A stretch of 64,000 nt of DNA from Albidovulum sp. (GTDB lineage: Bacteria; Pseudomonadota; Alphaproteobacteria; Rhodobacterales; Rhodobacteraceae): positions 1-64,000 of the forward strand of contig JAUQYB010000084.1 of NCBI GenBank assembly GCA_030837825.1, read 5' to 3'. The position numbers were made by a program, and so were the translations under genes. Positions 1 through 8,293 of the stretch are shown in pieces. Each line of letters begins with the position of its first letter. Within the stretch, counting starts at the first letter, position 1. Below the pieces are notes generated by a model. It worked only from the letters and a program-made list of their open reading frames with translations, did no database searches and was not told where the DNA came from.

Positions 1-88
1 TGGCCTGGTTGGTAGAAACGCGTAAGCGTCTCCCGACCCGTGAAGCCGGGGCAAGAGGTGGCTGCGCTCTGTTGGCAGGAGCAGGCCG
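1..88 (+). promoter_or_regulatory. Structured 5' leader of the decarboxylase gene, candidate speF-type element (5' part outside window)
   Basis: The 88 bases before the decarboxylase start fold into a compact stem-loop. GGTTGG (7-12) pairs with CCGACC (33-38), enclosing ACGC (18-21)/GCGT (26-29) closed by a GTAA tetraloop, with an asymmetric TAGAA/CTC internal loop. A ribosome-binding site AGGAGC (77-82) lies 6 nt before the ATG at 89. Alphaproteobacterial ornithine decarboxylase genes are known to carry the conserved speF leader RNA; position and fold fit it, but the upstream part is missing, so the assignment is inference. Confidence 0.45.
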
Positions 89-1234
89 ATGGGGCTTTCC
101 AAGACTATCTGGACGAATCCGTCCGAATTCCTTCGCATCGAGCGTCCGGTCGATCCGGTGATGTTCTTCGCGCCGGCGGTCCTTCAGGACACCGCTCGGC
201 GGTTCCTCGACGGCTTTCCGGGCCTCGTCACCTATGCGGTGAAGTCGAACCCCGACGAGATGGTGATCCAGAACCTCGTCGCCGCCGGGATCGAGGGTTT
301 CGATGTCGCCTCGCCGGCCGAGATCGAGATGATCGCGCGGCTCGCGCCCACCGCGGCGATGCACTACAACAACCCGGTGCGCGCCCGCCACGAGATCGCC
401 TTCGCGGTCGACATGGGGGTGAGGTCGTATTCGGTGGACAGCCGGTCGGAGCTTGCCAAGCTGATCGAGCTGGTGCCGGCCGCGGGCACCGAAATCTCGG
501 TCCGCTTCAAGCTGCCGGTCACCGGCGCCGCCTACAACTTCGGCGCCAAGTTCGGCGCCACGGTGGAGCTTGCGGCCGAGTTGCTGCGCGAGGTCGCCGC
601 GGCGGGCTTCATCCCGTCGCTGACCTTCCATCCGGGCACCCAGTGCACCGATCCGATGGCCTGGGATGCCTATATCCGCGCCGCGGCCGAGATCTGCCGG
701 ATGGCGGGGGTCAGGGCGCAGCGGCTGAACACCGGTGGCGGCTTCCCCGCGCACCGGGTGAACGGAGAGCTGCCGCAGCTCGAGGCGATCTTCGCGCTGA
801 TCGGCCGGGTCGCCGGGGAGGCCTTCGCGGGCGAGCCGCCGGCGCTGGTCTGCGAGCCGGGCCGCGGGCTGGTGGCCGAGGCCTTCACGCTGGCCGCGCA
901 GGTGAAGGCGGTCCGCGACGGGGCGCATGTGTTCCTCAACGACGGCACCTATGGCGCGCTCGACGAACTGCCGATCACCGGGATGATCGACCGCATCGAG
1001 GTGCTGGCGCCCGAGGGCGGCCGGCGGTGCGGCGAGGCGGTGCCGAGGGTGATCTTCGGGCCGACCTGCGACAGCGTCGACCGGCTGCCCGGCGAGGTGA
1101 TGCTGCCCGCCGACATCGCCGAGGGCGACTATGTCGTCCTGTCGGGGATGGGTGCCTATTCGACGGCGACCAACACCCGGTTCAACGGCTTCGGCGCGCT
1201 GACCATCGCCACGGTGATGCGGCTGGACGCCTGA
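89..1234 (+). CDS. PLP-dependent ornithine/lysine decarboxylase, fold type III
   Basis: Decarboxylates ornithine (or lysine, or diaminopimelate-like substrates) to the diamine, normally the putrescine entry to polyamines; cytoplasmic. At 381 residues it has the size of the compact alanine-racemase-fold ornithine decarboxylases. Visible motifs in order are AVKSNP with the PLP lysine K52, HPGTQC with H181 stacking on PLP, the phosphate-binding glycine loop GGGFP (216-220), EPGRG (256-260), and GPTCDSVD (324-331) whose C327 is the catalytic cysteine contributed across the dimer. The ATG is preceded by AGGAGC at good distance and by a folded leader. The aspartate in GPTCDSVD favours ornithine-type over diaminopimelate decarboxylase. 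Substrate choice between ornithine and lysine is not decidable here. It stands alone; the next gene is 390 bases away. Confidence 0.88.
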   Translation: MGLSKTIWTNPSEFLRIERPVDPVMFFAPAVLQDTARRFLDGFPGLVTYAVKSNPDEMVIQNLVAAGIEGFDVASPAEIEMIARLAPTAAMHYNNPVRARHEIAFAVDMGVRSYSVDSRSELAKLIELVPAAGTEISVRFKLPVTGAAYNFGAKFGATVELAAELLREVAAAGFIPSLTFHPGTQCTDPMAWDAYIRAAAEICRMAGVRAQRLNTGGGFPAHRVNGELPQLEAIFALIGRVAGEAFAGEPPALVCEPGRGLVAEAFTLAAQVKAVRDGAHVFLNDGTYGALDELPITGMIDRIEVLAPEGGRRCGEAVPRVIFGPTCDSVDRLPGEVMLPADIAEGDYVVLSGMGAYSTATNTRFNGFGALTIATVMRLDA

Positions 1235-1447
1235 GGCGGGGCAGGGCGCGTCCGCATGGGGGCCGGCGCGGGACGCGGCGGCCTTTTTCGCGGATCCTCT
1301 GCCCTGGAAAGGCCGCGGGGTCGATCAAGCTTTCGTCAAACTTCCGTGGTTACCTTCGGGTCGCCGGGCGGTCTTCCCATCTTTGCGGAAGGGGCGGCGA
1401 AACGCCCGGGGGTCGCGCCGCGCGGGGACGTGCGGCAGGAGGGTCCG

Positions 1448-1627
1448 ATGGCCGGGGACGACAGCGCCTGGTTCCATGCCGGCCACGCCGCGTGGCCCGG
1501 GAAACGACTGTGCTTGGGCAAGAAACAGGCGGGCCCCCGCGGGACGGGTAGGGTGTTTCGGTATTTTGTTTCCGGCGCGATCCGTCATAGGATCGGCTTC
1601 AGGGACGGGAAAGGTCTGGTGCGGTGA
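1448..1627 (+). CDS. Possible 59-residue basic protein translationally coupled to the DUF2235 gene
   Basis: A small frame with a near-perfect ribosome-binding site (AGGAGGG, 1437-1443) four bases before its ATG. Its stop overlaps the GTG start of the following gene (GTGA, 1624-1627), the usual arrangement for translational coupling. The product is arginine/lysine rich with a WFHAGHAAWPGK segment and no recognisable domain, signal peptide or membrane segment. The downstream half runs through less GC-rich DNA (1545-1605) that could instead hold the promoter of the DUF2235 gene. It may be a leader peptide, a small protein partner, or a chance frame. The remaining upstream stretch 1235-1447 shows no other gene. 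Confidence 0.25.
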   Translation: MAGDDSAWFHAGHAAWPGKRLCLGKKQAGPRGTGRVFRYFVSGAIRHRIGFRDGKGLVR

Positions 1628-2706
1628 CGCGGCTTGCCGAAAAGCTGCTGCAACTCCTGCGGATCGGCCGGCGGGTCGAGACGCAGCCACCGCCGCGCGG
1701 CCGCGCCCCGGCGACCCATGTGATCCTGCTCGACGGAACGCTGTCGACGCTGGAGCCCGGCGCAGAGACCAACATCGGGCTCATCTACCGGCTGCTCAGG
1801 TCGCAGCCCGCCTCGGCGCGGCTGTCGCTCTACTACGAGGCCGGGGTGCAGTGGCACGTATGGCGCGACACCCCCGCGGTGGCGATGGGGCGCGGCATCA
1901 ACCGCCAGATCAGGCGCGCCTACGGCTGGCTCTCCACCCGCTACCGGCCGGGCGACCGGATATTCTTTCTCGGCTATTCGCGCGGCGCCTATGCGGTGCG
2001 CTCGCTCGCCGGCGTGATCGACCAGGTCGGGCTGCTCAGGCCCGAGCACGCGACCGAGCGCAACGTCCAGCTTGCCTACCGCTACTACCAGCGCGAGCCC
2101 GGCAGCCCCGGCGAGGCGGTGTTCCGGCGGAAGTTCTGCCACGGGTCGGTCGCCATCGAGATGATCGGCGCCTTCGACACGGTGAAGGCGCTCGGCGTGC
2201 GGCTGCCGTTCCTCTGGGTCTGGACCGAGCCGAGCCACGAGTTCCACAACCACCACCTGAGCCCGGTGGTGAAGGCGGGGTTCCACGCGCTCGCGCTCGA
2301 CGAGACCCGGGCGGCCTTCGATCCGATCCTGTGGGATTCCCGCGCCGGTGACTGGCGGGGGCGGCTGGAACAGGTCTGGTTCCGCGGCGCACATGGCGAT
2401 GTCGGCGGCCAGCTTGGCGGGTTCGATGCGGCGCGGCCCTTGTCGAACATCCCGCTGGTCTGGATGCTGGAACGCAGCGAGGCGAGCGGCCTGCCGTTGC
2501 CGGAGGGCTGGCGCGCCGGATTCGCGACCGACCCGGACGCGCCCTCGGTCGGCACCACGCGCGGCTGGGGCAAGGCCTTCATGCTCAGGGCGCGCCGCAC
2601 GGTCGGTGGCGACCCCTCGGAATCGGTCCACCCCTCGGCCGCCGCCGGCCGGTCGCGGCCGGGCCGCTGGCACCTGCCGGCGCTGCCGCTCAGCCGGCGG
2701 ACATGA
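1624..2706 (+). CDS. DUF2235-family alpha/beta hydrolase (phospholipase-like)
   Basis: A 360-residue protein whose core matches the DUF2235 / T6SS Tle1-like serine hydrolase fold. An N-terminal strand HVILLDGTL is followed by the segment NIGLIYRLL, then the nucleophile elbow GYSRGA (117-122, S119), and later WFRGAHGDVGG, which supplies a candidate acid and histidine. Family members hydrolyse phospholipids or other esters, but many chromosomal copies are uncharacterised. No signal peptide is visible and no VgrG/T6SS gene is nearby, so an effector role is not supported. Start is GTG at 1624; an upstream 59-codon frame overlaps it by four bases. Its 3' end overlaps the converging thioesterase gene by 17 bases. 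Confidence 0.75.
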   Translation: MTRLAEKLLQLLRIGRRVETQPPPRGRAPATHVILLDGTLSTLEPGAETNIGLIYRLLRSQPASARLSLYYEAGVQWHVWRDTPAVAMGRGINRQIRRAYGWLSTRYRPGDRIFFLGYSRGAYAVRSLAGVIDQVGLLRPEHATERNVQLAYRYYQREPGSPGEAVFRRKFCHGSVAIEMIGAFDTVKALGVRLPFLWVWTEPSHEFHNHHLSPVVKAGFHALALDETRAAFDPILWDSRAGDWRGRLEQVWFRGAHGDVGGQLGGFDAARPLSNIPLVWMLERSEASGLPLPEGWRAGFATDPDAPSVGTTRGWGKAFMLRARRTVGGDPSESVHPSAAAGRSRPGRWHLPALPLSRRT

Positions 2707-3160
2707 TCAGGCAGGTGGTGGAGCCCGTGGCGTAGAGCAGGCCGTCTTCGGCCCCCCGGATCTCGCCCCGTGCCACGCCGGTGGAGCGTCCGGCGTGCTG
2801 CACCAGCCCTTCGGCCCGCACCCGCATCCCCAGGGGCACCGGCCGGGTCACGTTCACGCGGTATTCGAGCGTCGTGTAGCTGCTGCCCGCCGGCACCGTC
2901 GTCAGCACCGCGCAGGCCATGCAGGTGTCGAGCACCGCGCCATACCAGCCACCGTGGGGCTGGCCGGTGGTGTTGGCGTGCGCCGGGCCCGGCACCGCCT
3001 CGACCACGACGCGGCCCGCCTCCGCCTCGGTCACCCGGAAGCCGAGCGTGTCGCCGATCGGCGGGGCGGGCAGCGTGCCGTCGCGCATCCCGCGCACGCG
3101 GTCGAGGCCGGAGATGGACCGGAGGTGCGGCTGGGCAGGGCGTTGGTCGGCGGCGGTCAT
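2690..3160 (-). CDS. PaaI-type hotdog-fold thioesterase
   Basis: A 156-residue protein of the PaaI/YbgC-like hotdog family that hydrolyses acyl-CoA (often phenylacetyl-CoA or other aromatic acyl-CoA) to the free acid. The family signature lies around [20 protein letters not shown], where the HGG-containing loop and the acidic residue at the start of the long helix form the active site; the C-terminal strands end in [10 protein letters not shown]. The ATG at 3160 is chosen over longer in-frame starts because GGAGACGCC lies just upstream and the longer version adds low-complexity Pro/Arg sequence. It converges on the DUF2235 gene (17-base overlap) and is divergent from the proline-racemase homologue with 136 bases between starts. 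Substrate unknown. Confidence 0.8.
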   Translation of the reverse strand: MTAADQRPAQPHLRSISGLDRVRGMRDGTLPAPPIGDTLGFRVTEAEAGRVVVEAVPGPAHANTTGQPHGGWYGAVLDTCMACAVLTTVPAGSSYTTLEYRVNVTRPVPLGMRVRAEGLVQHAGRSTGVARGEIRGAEDGLLYATGSTTCLIMSAG

Positions 3161-3296
3161 CGGCGTCTCCTTCGCGCCCAGCCCTAGCCGGGACCGCGCA
3201 CGGGGGGAAGCGGGAACCTGCCGGCCGGGGCCGGGCGAAACGATCTGGCGCCCCGGGGCCGGACATGGTTCAACATGCCGGACGGAGGAGCCAGCC

Positions 3297-4325
3297 ATGC
3301 GCAGCAGCAGAACGATTCACGTGATCTCGGCCCATGCCGAGGGCGAGGTCGGCGACGTCATCGTCGGCGGCGTGGCGCCGCCGCCGGGCGCGACGGTGTG
3401 GGAACAGAGCCGCTGGATCGGGCGGGACCAGTCCTTGCGCAACTTCGTCCTCAACGAGCCGCGCGGCGGCGTCTTCCGCCACGTCAACCTCCTCGTGCCG
3501 CCGAAGCACCCCGAGGCCGCCGCCGCCTTCATCATCATGGAGCCGGAGGACACGCCGCCGATGTCGGGATCGAACTCGATCTGTGTCTCGACCGTGCTTC
3601 TGGATGGCGGCATCATCCCGATGCAGGAGCCGGTGACCGAGTTCACGCTGGAGGCGCCGGGGGGGCTCGTCCGGGTGCGCGCCGAATGCCGGGACGGCAA
3701 GGCCGAGCGGATCTTCGTGCAGAACCTGCCGAGCTTCGCCCAGAAGCTCTCGGTCCCGCTCGAGGTCGAGGGGCTCGGCACGCTGACGGTGGACACCGCC
3801 TTCGGCGGCGACAGCTTCGTCATGGTCGACGCGGCGGCGCTGGGCTTCGCGCTGACCGCCGACGAGGCGCATGACATCGCCACGCTCGGCGCCCGCATCA
3901 CCCGGGCGGGGACCGAGGCGCTGGGCTTCCACCACCCGACCAACCCGGACTGGACGCATTTCTCCTTCTGCCTCTTCGCCGGGCCGGTGACGCGGCAGGG
4001 CAACGAGATGCGCGCCGGCTCGGCGGTGGCGATCCAGCCCGGCAAGGTCGACCGCTCGCCGACCGGCACCGCGCTCTCCGCGCGGATGGCGGTGCTGCAC
4101 GCCCGCGGCCAGATGGGCATGGAGGACCGGCTGACCACCGTCTCGCTGATCGGCTCCACCTTCACCGGGCGCATCCTCGGCACCACGACGGTCGGCGACA
4201 TTCCGGCGGTGCTGCCGGAGATTTCCGGGCGCGGCTGGATCACCGGCATCCACCAGCACATGCTCGACCCGTCCGACCCCTGGCCGGGGGGCTACCGGCT
4301 GAGCGACACCTGGGGCGCGCGCTAA
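3297..4325 (+). CDS. Proline racemase superfamily protein (hydroxyproline dehydratase/epimerase-like), Ser/Thr active-site variant
   Basis: A 342-residue member of the proline racemase fold family, which includes proline racemase, 4-hydroxyproline 2-epimerase and trans-3-hydroxy-L-proline dehydratase. Conserved blocks are present: [10 protein letters not shown] at 89-98 (normally MCGH..), [13 protein letters not shown] at 251-263 (normally DRSPCGTGT) and the GITGIHQH-like C-terminal segment. Both catalytic positions are changed: Ser90 replaces the first Cys and Thr256 replaces the second. Cys/Cys enzymes racemise, and Cys/Thr enzymes dehydrate trans-3-hydroxyproline. Ser-containing members are known, but a Ser/Thr pair leaves no thiol base. 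A dehydratase-like or different hydroxyproline role is more likely than racemisation. Full length and intact, with an AGCCATG start and GGAGG upstream. It is a single gene; putA lies about 7 kb away. Confidence 0.8.
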   Translation: MRSSRTIHVISAHAEGEVGDVIVGGVAPPPGATVWEQSRWIGRDQSLRNFVLNEPRGGVFRHVNLLVPPKHPEAAAAFIIMEPEDTPPMSGSNSICVSTVLLDGGIIPMQEPVTEFTLEAPGGLVRVRAECRDGKAERIFVQNLPSFAQKLSVPLEVEGLGTLTVDTAFGGDSFVMVDAAALGFALTADEAHDIATLGARITRAGTEALGFHHPTNPDWTHFSFCLFAGPVTRQGNEMRAGSAVAIQPGKVDRSPTGTALSARMAVLHARGQMGMEDRLTTVSLIGSTFTGRILGTTTVGDIPAVLPEISGRGWITGIHQHMLDPSDPWPGGYRLSDTWGAR

Positions 4326-4332
4326 GGCCGGG

Positions 4333-4764
4333 TCAGACGACGCCGTGCTGGCGCAGCGCCGCCTCCTCGTCGCCGGCCACCCAGCCGAACACCCGCGCGG
4401 CGCCGTCGAGCACCTGCACGAGGTAGTGGACGTCGAAGTCGACCGCCGTCTCGGGCAGGTCGTCGCGGGCGTAGAGCGCGCGCCAGGCGACATGGGCGAG
4501 GCAGTGGTGCGCGTCGATCGGCGTGATCCGCAACGCGCGGATGCGCATCTCGCGCGTGCCGATGGCGCGGTAGTGCTCGTATCCCTGTGCCAGCACCTGC
4601 CGGAAGGTCTCGTCGTTCCGGCCCGACCGGACGCCGGCGGGCGAGGCGGCGATCACCTCCGCGGCATAGAGCGCCGCCGTCTCCTCCTTGTCGATCCGAC
4701 CGGCGAGGGCATCGCGGACGACGCGCTCGTAGCGATCGAAAAGTGCCCTGACCTCTGTCTCCAT
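4333..4764 (-). CDS. NTF2/SnoaL-like small protein, function unknown
   Basis: A 143-residue protein predicted to take the NTF2-like cone fold. It starts with an N-terminal helix (METEVRALFDRYERVV), continues with helix-rich sequence, and ends in a series of strands (RALRITPIDAHHCLAHVAWRALY, VDFDVHYLVQ, RVFGWVAGDEE) typical of SnoaL/DUF4440-type proteins, which serve as enzymes or binding domains. No catalytic residues can be assigned. The ATG at 4764 is preferred to an upstream in-frame ATG because the extra N-terminus is proline/arginine-rich and unlike the body. It converges on the proline-racemase homologue with only seven bases between stops, so the two transcripts probably overlap. Confidence 0.6.
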   Translation of the reverse strand: METEVRALFDRYERVVRDALAGRIDKEETAALYAAEVIAASPAGVRSGRNDETFRQVLAQGYEHYRAIGTREMRIRALRITPIDAHHCLAHVAWRALYARDDLPETAVDFDVHYLVQVLDGAARVFGWVAGDEEAALRQHGVV

Positions 4765-4838
4765 CGGTTCCGTTTCCGCCCGCTGCGCCCGGGAGTATGG
4801 CCGGCCCGCCGCCTGCGGCCAAGGCCCCCGCCGCAACA

Positions 4839-4877
4839 AAAGGCCGGCCCTGAACCTTGTGGCGGTTCAGGGCCGGC
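4839..4877 (-). terminator. Rho-independent terminator of metF
   Basis: A perfect 14-bp inverted repeat, GCCGGCCCTGAACC (4843-4856) and its complement (4864-4877), has a 7-nt loop. On the minus strand it is followed by TTTTGTTG. It lies 18 bases after the metF stop, in the right orientation. Confidence 0.85.
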
Positions 4878-4894
4878 AGGCAGGACGCGCCCGG

Positions 4895-5761
4895 TCAGGC
4901 GACGTTCTGCAGGGAGACCTCGGGGGTGATGCCGAGCGCGAAGCAGACGTCGCGCGTCAGGTGCGGGCGGTTCAGCGTGTAGAAGTGCAGATCCTCCACG
5001 CCCTCCTCGATCAGCCGCTCGCAGAGGACGGTGCACTGGGTCAGCGCCAGAAGCTCCTCGCGCCCGTCGCGGATCGCATGGGCGAAGGCTTCCTCGAGCC
5101 GCGGCGGGACATGGGCCTTGCAGCGTTCGGCGAAGCGGCGGGCGCCCGCCCAAGAGATGATCGGCAGGATGCCGGGCACGATCGGCGCGTCGATCCCGGC
5201 CCGGGCGCAGGCGTCGCGGAAGCGCAGGAAGGTTTCAGCCTCGAAGAAGAACTGGGTGACGGCGCGGCTTGCGCCCGCGCCGATCTTGCGCTTCAGCCAT
5301 TCCACGTCGGCGGACGCATCGGCGGCCTCCGGGTGCGGTTCGGGATAGGCGCCGACGGCGATGCTGAACCTGCCGGTCCGGGCCAGCGCCTCGACCAGTT
5401 CCACCGAATTGGCGAAGCCGTCGGGATGGGCGGTGAACCGCGCCGCGCCCTGCGGCGCATCACCCCGAAGCGCCACGATGTCGCGCACGCCGGCCTCGGC
5501 ATAGGCATCGGCGATGGCGAGCGTCTCGGCCTTCGTCGCCTCGACGCAGGTGAGATGGGCGGCGACGCGCAGGCCGGTGTTCCGGCCGATGGTGGTCACC
5601 GCCTCGTGGGTCAGTTCCCGCGTGGTGCCGCCGGCGCCGTAGGTGACCGAGACATGGTCGGGCCTGAGGGGGCGCAGCGTGTGGACGGTTTCCCACAGCC
5701 GGAACGAGGCATCGAGCGTGTGCGGCGGGAAGAACTCGAACGAGATGCGGGGTGCGGGCAT
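4895..5761 (-). CDS. metF: 5,10-methylenetetrahydrofolate reductase
   Basis: An FAD enzyme that reduces methylene-THF to 5-methyl-THF, the methyl donor for methionine synthesis. The 288-residue TIM barrel shows the family blocks in order: SFEFFPPHT near the N-terminus (with the catalytic Glu), VSVTYGAGGTTRE, AHLTCVEATK, DIVALRGDAPQG (FAD/folate-binding aspartate), VGAYPEPHPEA, ADVEWLKRKIGAGA with TQFFFEAE, and PGILPI. The start at 5761 has AGGAG upstream; the short N-terminal extension from an earlier in-frame start is basic and absent from the family. Divergent from metR across 103 bases containing palindromes, which suggests MetR control. A strong terminator follows. Confidence 0.95.
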   Translation of the reverse strand: MPAPRISFEFFPPHTLDASFRLWETVHTLRPLRPDHVSVTYGAGGTTRELTHEAVTTIGRNTGLRVAAHLTCVEATKAETLAIADAYAEAGVRDIVALRGDAPQGAARFTAHPDGFANSVELVEALARTGRFSIAVGAYPEPHPEAADASADVEWLKRKIGAGASRAVTQFFFEAETFLRFRDACARAGIDAPIVPGILPIISWAGARRFAERCKAHVPPRLEEAFAHAIRDGREELLALTQCTVLCERLIEEGVEDLHFYTLNRPHLTRDVCFALGITPEVSLQNVA

Positions 5762-5788
5762 GGGGCGGCTCCTTCTTCGCTTGCCCCC

Positions 5789-5846
5789 TTGTCTCAGGAA
5801 TCTCAATGTGAGACAAATTCATAATCCTCAAGATCAATATGAGGAT
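5789..5846. promoter_or_regulatory. Palindromic candidate operator sites between metF and metR
   Basis: The AT-richer 103-base divergent region holds TTGTCTCA (5789-5796) ... TGAGACAA (5809-5816), 8-bp arms with a 12-bp spacer. A nested TCTCA-ATG-TGAGA (5801-5813) lies inside it. A second palindrome is ATCCTCA (5824-5830) ... TGAGGAT (5840-5846), 7-bp arms with a 9-bp spacer. All share a CTCA...TGAG core. MetR (LysR type) is the obvious candidate binder, but this does not match the enterobacterial TGAA-N5-TTCA half-sites, so the assignment is inferred from position. Confidence 0.5.
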
Positions 5847-5864
5847 CATCGCAAGTGAGACCCC

Positions 5865-6770
5865 ATGCACCTCGACCTCAGGCACCTGCGCACCATCAAG
5901 GCGATCCATGATGCCGGCGGGCTGGCGCGGGCGGCGGCGGTGCTGAACATTACCCAGTCGGCGCTTTCCCACCAGGTCAAGGGGCTGGAGGACCAGGCGG
6001 GGGTAGAGCTGTTCGTGCGCCGCACCAGGCCGCTCAGGCTTTCGGCGGCAGGCCAGCGGCTTCTCAGGGCGGCCGAGAAGGTGCTGCCCGAGATTGCCGC
6101 GGTGACCGAGGAGTTCCGGGCGCTGCGGTCGGGCAGGTCCGGGCGGCTCCACATCGCGATCGAATGCCATGCCTGCTTCGACTGGCTCTTCCCGGTGCTC
6201 GACGCCTTCCGCCGCGCCTGGCCGGAGGTGGACGTCGACATCCGCCCCGGCCTCGCCTTCGAGGCGATGCCGGCGCTTTCCCGCGAGGAGGTCGACCTGG
6301 TGATCTCTTCGGACCCGGAGGTGCTGCCGGGGGTCGTCTTCAACCCGCTCTTCGACTATGCGCCGACGCTGGTGGCAGCGGCCGACAGCCCGCTCGCCGC
6401 GAAGGACTGGATCGAGGCGGAGGACCTGCGCGACCAGGTGATCATCACCTATCCGGTCGACCGAACCCGGCTCGACGTCTTCACCACGCTCCTGACGCCG
6501 GCGCGGGTGGAGCCGGCGGCGGTGCGGCAGGTGGAACTGACCGCGGTGATCCTGATGCTCGTCGCCTCGGGCCGCGGTGTCTCGGTCCTGCCGGACTGGG
6601 TGCTGCGCGAGGTGAAATACCGGCCCGACTACGTCACCCGGCCGCTGACCCGCACCGGCGTGACGAAACGGATGTATGCGGCGACGCGGACGGAGGACGC
6701 GACGCGCCCCTTCATGGCGCATTTCCTGCGGCTGGCGCGGTCGGAACCGGTGAAGCTCCAGCGCGCGTGA
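5865..6770 (+). CDS. metR: LysR-family transcriptional regulator, MetR type
   Basis: A 301-residue LysR-type activator expected to control methionine genes with homocysteine as co-effector. An N-terminal winged HTH is visible (MHLDLRHLRTIKAIHDAGG, then AAAVLNITQSALSHQVKGLEDQ and LFVRRTRPLRLSAAGQRLL). A periplasmic-binding-protein-like effector domain follows (about residues 90-295), including the HIAIECHACFDWLFPVLDAF block that is typical of MetR. Divergent orientation to metF supports the name strongly. LysR proteins usually bind the intergenic region and regulate both their own gene and the neighbour, and candidate palindromes are present there. Confidence 0.88.
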   Translation: MHLDLRHLRTIKAIHDAGGLARAAAVLNITQSALSHQVKGLEDQAGVELFVRRTRPLRLSAAGQRLLRAAEKVLPEIAAVTEEFRALRSGRSGRLHIAIECHACFDWLFPVLDAFRRAWPEVDVDIRPGLAFEAMPALSREEVDLVISSDPEVLPGVVFNPLFDYAPTLVAAADSPLAAKDWIEAEDLRDQVIITYPVDRTRLDVFTTLLTPARVEPAAVRQVELTAVILMLVASGRGVSVLPDWVLREVKYRPDYVTRPLTRTGVTKRMYAATRTEDATRPFMAHFLRLARSEPVKLQRA

Positions 6771-6823
6771 CGTCTTGACCTTGCCCGCCGCCGGGGCGAC
6801 GAAGGCGGATAGGCGGGCAGGAC

Positions 6824-8227
6824 ATGACGGCGGGAACCGGGCGCACGGCGGGCTGGCGGGAGCTTCTGGGGGCGGGGAACCTCTCGGTGGTGGTTCTCGT
6901 CTGTCTCGGCCCCTGGCTGCATGCGGCCGATGCGCTGATGATCACCACGATGATGCCGGCGATCGTCGCCGAGATCGGCGGCGCGCGGCTCGTCGCCTGG
7001 AACTTCGCGCTTTACGAGGTGGGCTCGATCGTCGCCGGCGCGGCGGGCGGGCTGGTGGCGCTGCGGGCCGGGCTGAGGGCGCCGATGGCTGCCTCCGCGT
7101 TGGTCTTCGCGCTGGGCTGCGCGGCGGCGGTGGCGGCGCCGTCGATGCCGGTGCTCCTGGCGGGGCGGGTGGCGCAGGGCGCGGGCGGCGGCGGGCTGAT
7201 CGCGCTCTCGTATGTCGCGGTCGGCCGGCTCTTCCCCGGGCCGCTGATGCCCAGGGCGATGGCGGCGCTGTCGCTGACCTGGGGCGCCTCGGCCTTCATC
7301 GGCCCGCTCGCCGGCGGGTTCTTCGTGACCTGGGCCGACTGGCGGGCGGGGTTCGCCTTCTTCGCGTTGCAGGCGGCGGCGCTGGCGCTGTGGATCTGGT
7401 TCGGCCTGCGCTCCGTGCCCGAGCCGGAGCGGGAGCCGGGCGCCCGGCTGCCCTGGCGCAGGCTCGGGCTTCTGGCGGTCGCAATCCTCGCCGTCGCCTT
7501 TGCCGGCATCGTGACCTCGGCCGGGTGGATGGCGGCGTCGCTCGCCCTCGGCCTCGGGGCGCTCGCGCTCTTCGCGCGGTTCGACGGGCGGGCGGGCGCC
7601 GACCGGCTCTGGCCGCGGGGCGCGTTCGACCCGCGCGGCGGTGCGGGGGCGGCGATTCTCAGGGTGCTGGCGCTGAACGTCGCGACGATGGGCGTGGCGA
7701 CCTACGGGCCGATCCTGCTGGAGCGCATCCACGCCACGCCGCCCCTGGTCTCGGGCTATCTCGTCGCGCTGGTCTCGATCGCCTGGACGGCCTCGGCGGT
7801 TCTCGTCGCCGGCGCGGACGAACGGCACGACCCGAAGATCATCGCCATCGGCATCGCCGTGGTTGCCGCCTCGGTGGCGCTCTCGATCCATGCGGTGCCG
7901 GTGGGGCCGGTCTGGCTCGTCGGCCTCGCCATGCTGATGGAGGGCGCGGGCTACGGCATGGCCTGGACCTTCATCCTGCGCCGGGGCGGGCGGCTGGTGC
8001 CCGGAGAGGACGGCGAGCGCTTTGCCGCCGCGTTGCCGACGGTGGGGCGGCTCGGCTACGCGCTCGGCGCCTCGTTCGTGGGAATCCTCGCCAACCGGGC
8101 CGGCTTTGCCGAGGCGGCGGGGGCGGCAGAGGCGCAGCATGTGGCGCGGGTGATCTTCGCCGGCAGCCTGCCGGTGGCGCTGCTGGCCTGCCTGGCGATG
8201 GCCCGCTTCGTCACTGCCCGCCCGTGA
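6824..8227 (+). CDS. Major facilitator superfamily transporter
   Basis: A 467-residue inner-membrane protein made of long hydrophobic stretches alternating with short basic loops, about 12-14 membrane helices. The N-terminal half has MITTMMPAIVAEIGGARLVAWNFALYE and a GRVAQGAGGGGL segment, resembling the drug:H+ antiporter MFS group (multidrug-efflux-like). The motif around ADERHDPK in the second half is a cytoplasmic loop. The substrate cannot be named. It follows metR by 53 bases in the same direction and may be co-transcribed. The start ATG at 6824 has AGGCGGGCAGG upstream. Confidence 0.8.
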   Translation: MTAGTGRTAGWRELLGAGNLSVVVLVCLGPWLHAADALMITTMMPAIVAEIGGARLVAWNFALYEVGSIVAGAAGGLVALRAGLRAPMAASALVFALGCAAAVAAPSMPVLLAGRVAQGAGGGGLIALSYVAVGRLFPGPLMPRAMAALSLTWGASAFIGPLAGGFFVTWADWRAGFAFFALQAAALALWIWFGLRSVPEPEREPGARLPWRRLGLLAVAILAVAFAGIVTSAGWMAASLALGLGALALFARFDGRAGADRLWPRGAFDPRGGAGAAILRVLALNVATMGVATYGPILLERIHATPPLVSGYLVALVSIAWTASAVLVAGADERHDPKIIAIGIAVVAASVALSIHAVPVGPVWLVGLAMLMEGAGYGMAWTFILRRGGRLVPGEDGERFAAALPTVGRLGYALGASFVGILANRAGFAEAAGAAEAQHVARVIFAGSLPVALLACLAMARFVTARP

Positions 8228-8293
8228 CGGCTCCGTCGTGAGGCTTGCGCCGGGCGCGCTGGGCGGGTTTGATCGGGGCGGGGAGGACCAGAC

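Noticed and set aside
40..1551. A 503-codon frame overlapping the decarboxylase in another frame
   Set aside because: Arginine-rich shadow of the decarboxylase gene, which has all motifs in its own frame.
1624..2706. Type VI secretion effector
   Set aside because: DUF2235 alone is not enough; no VgrG, PAAR, immunity or T6SS gene is in the window, so an effector role is not supported.
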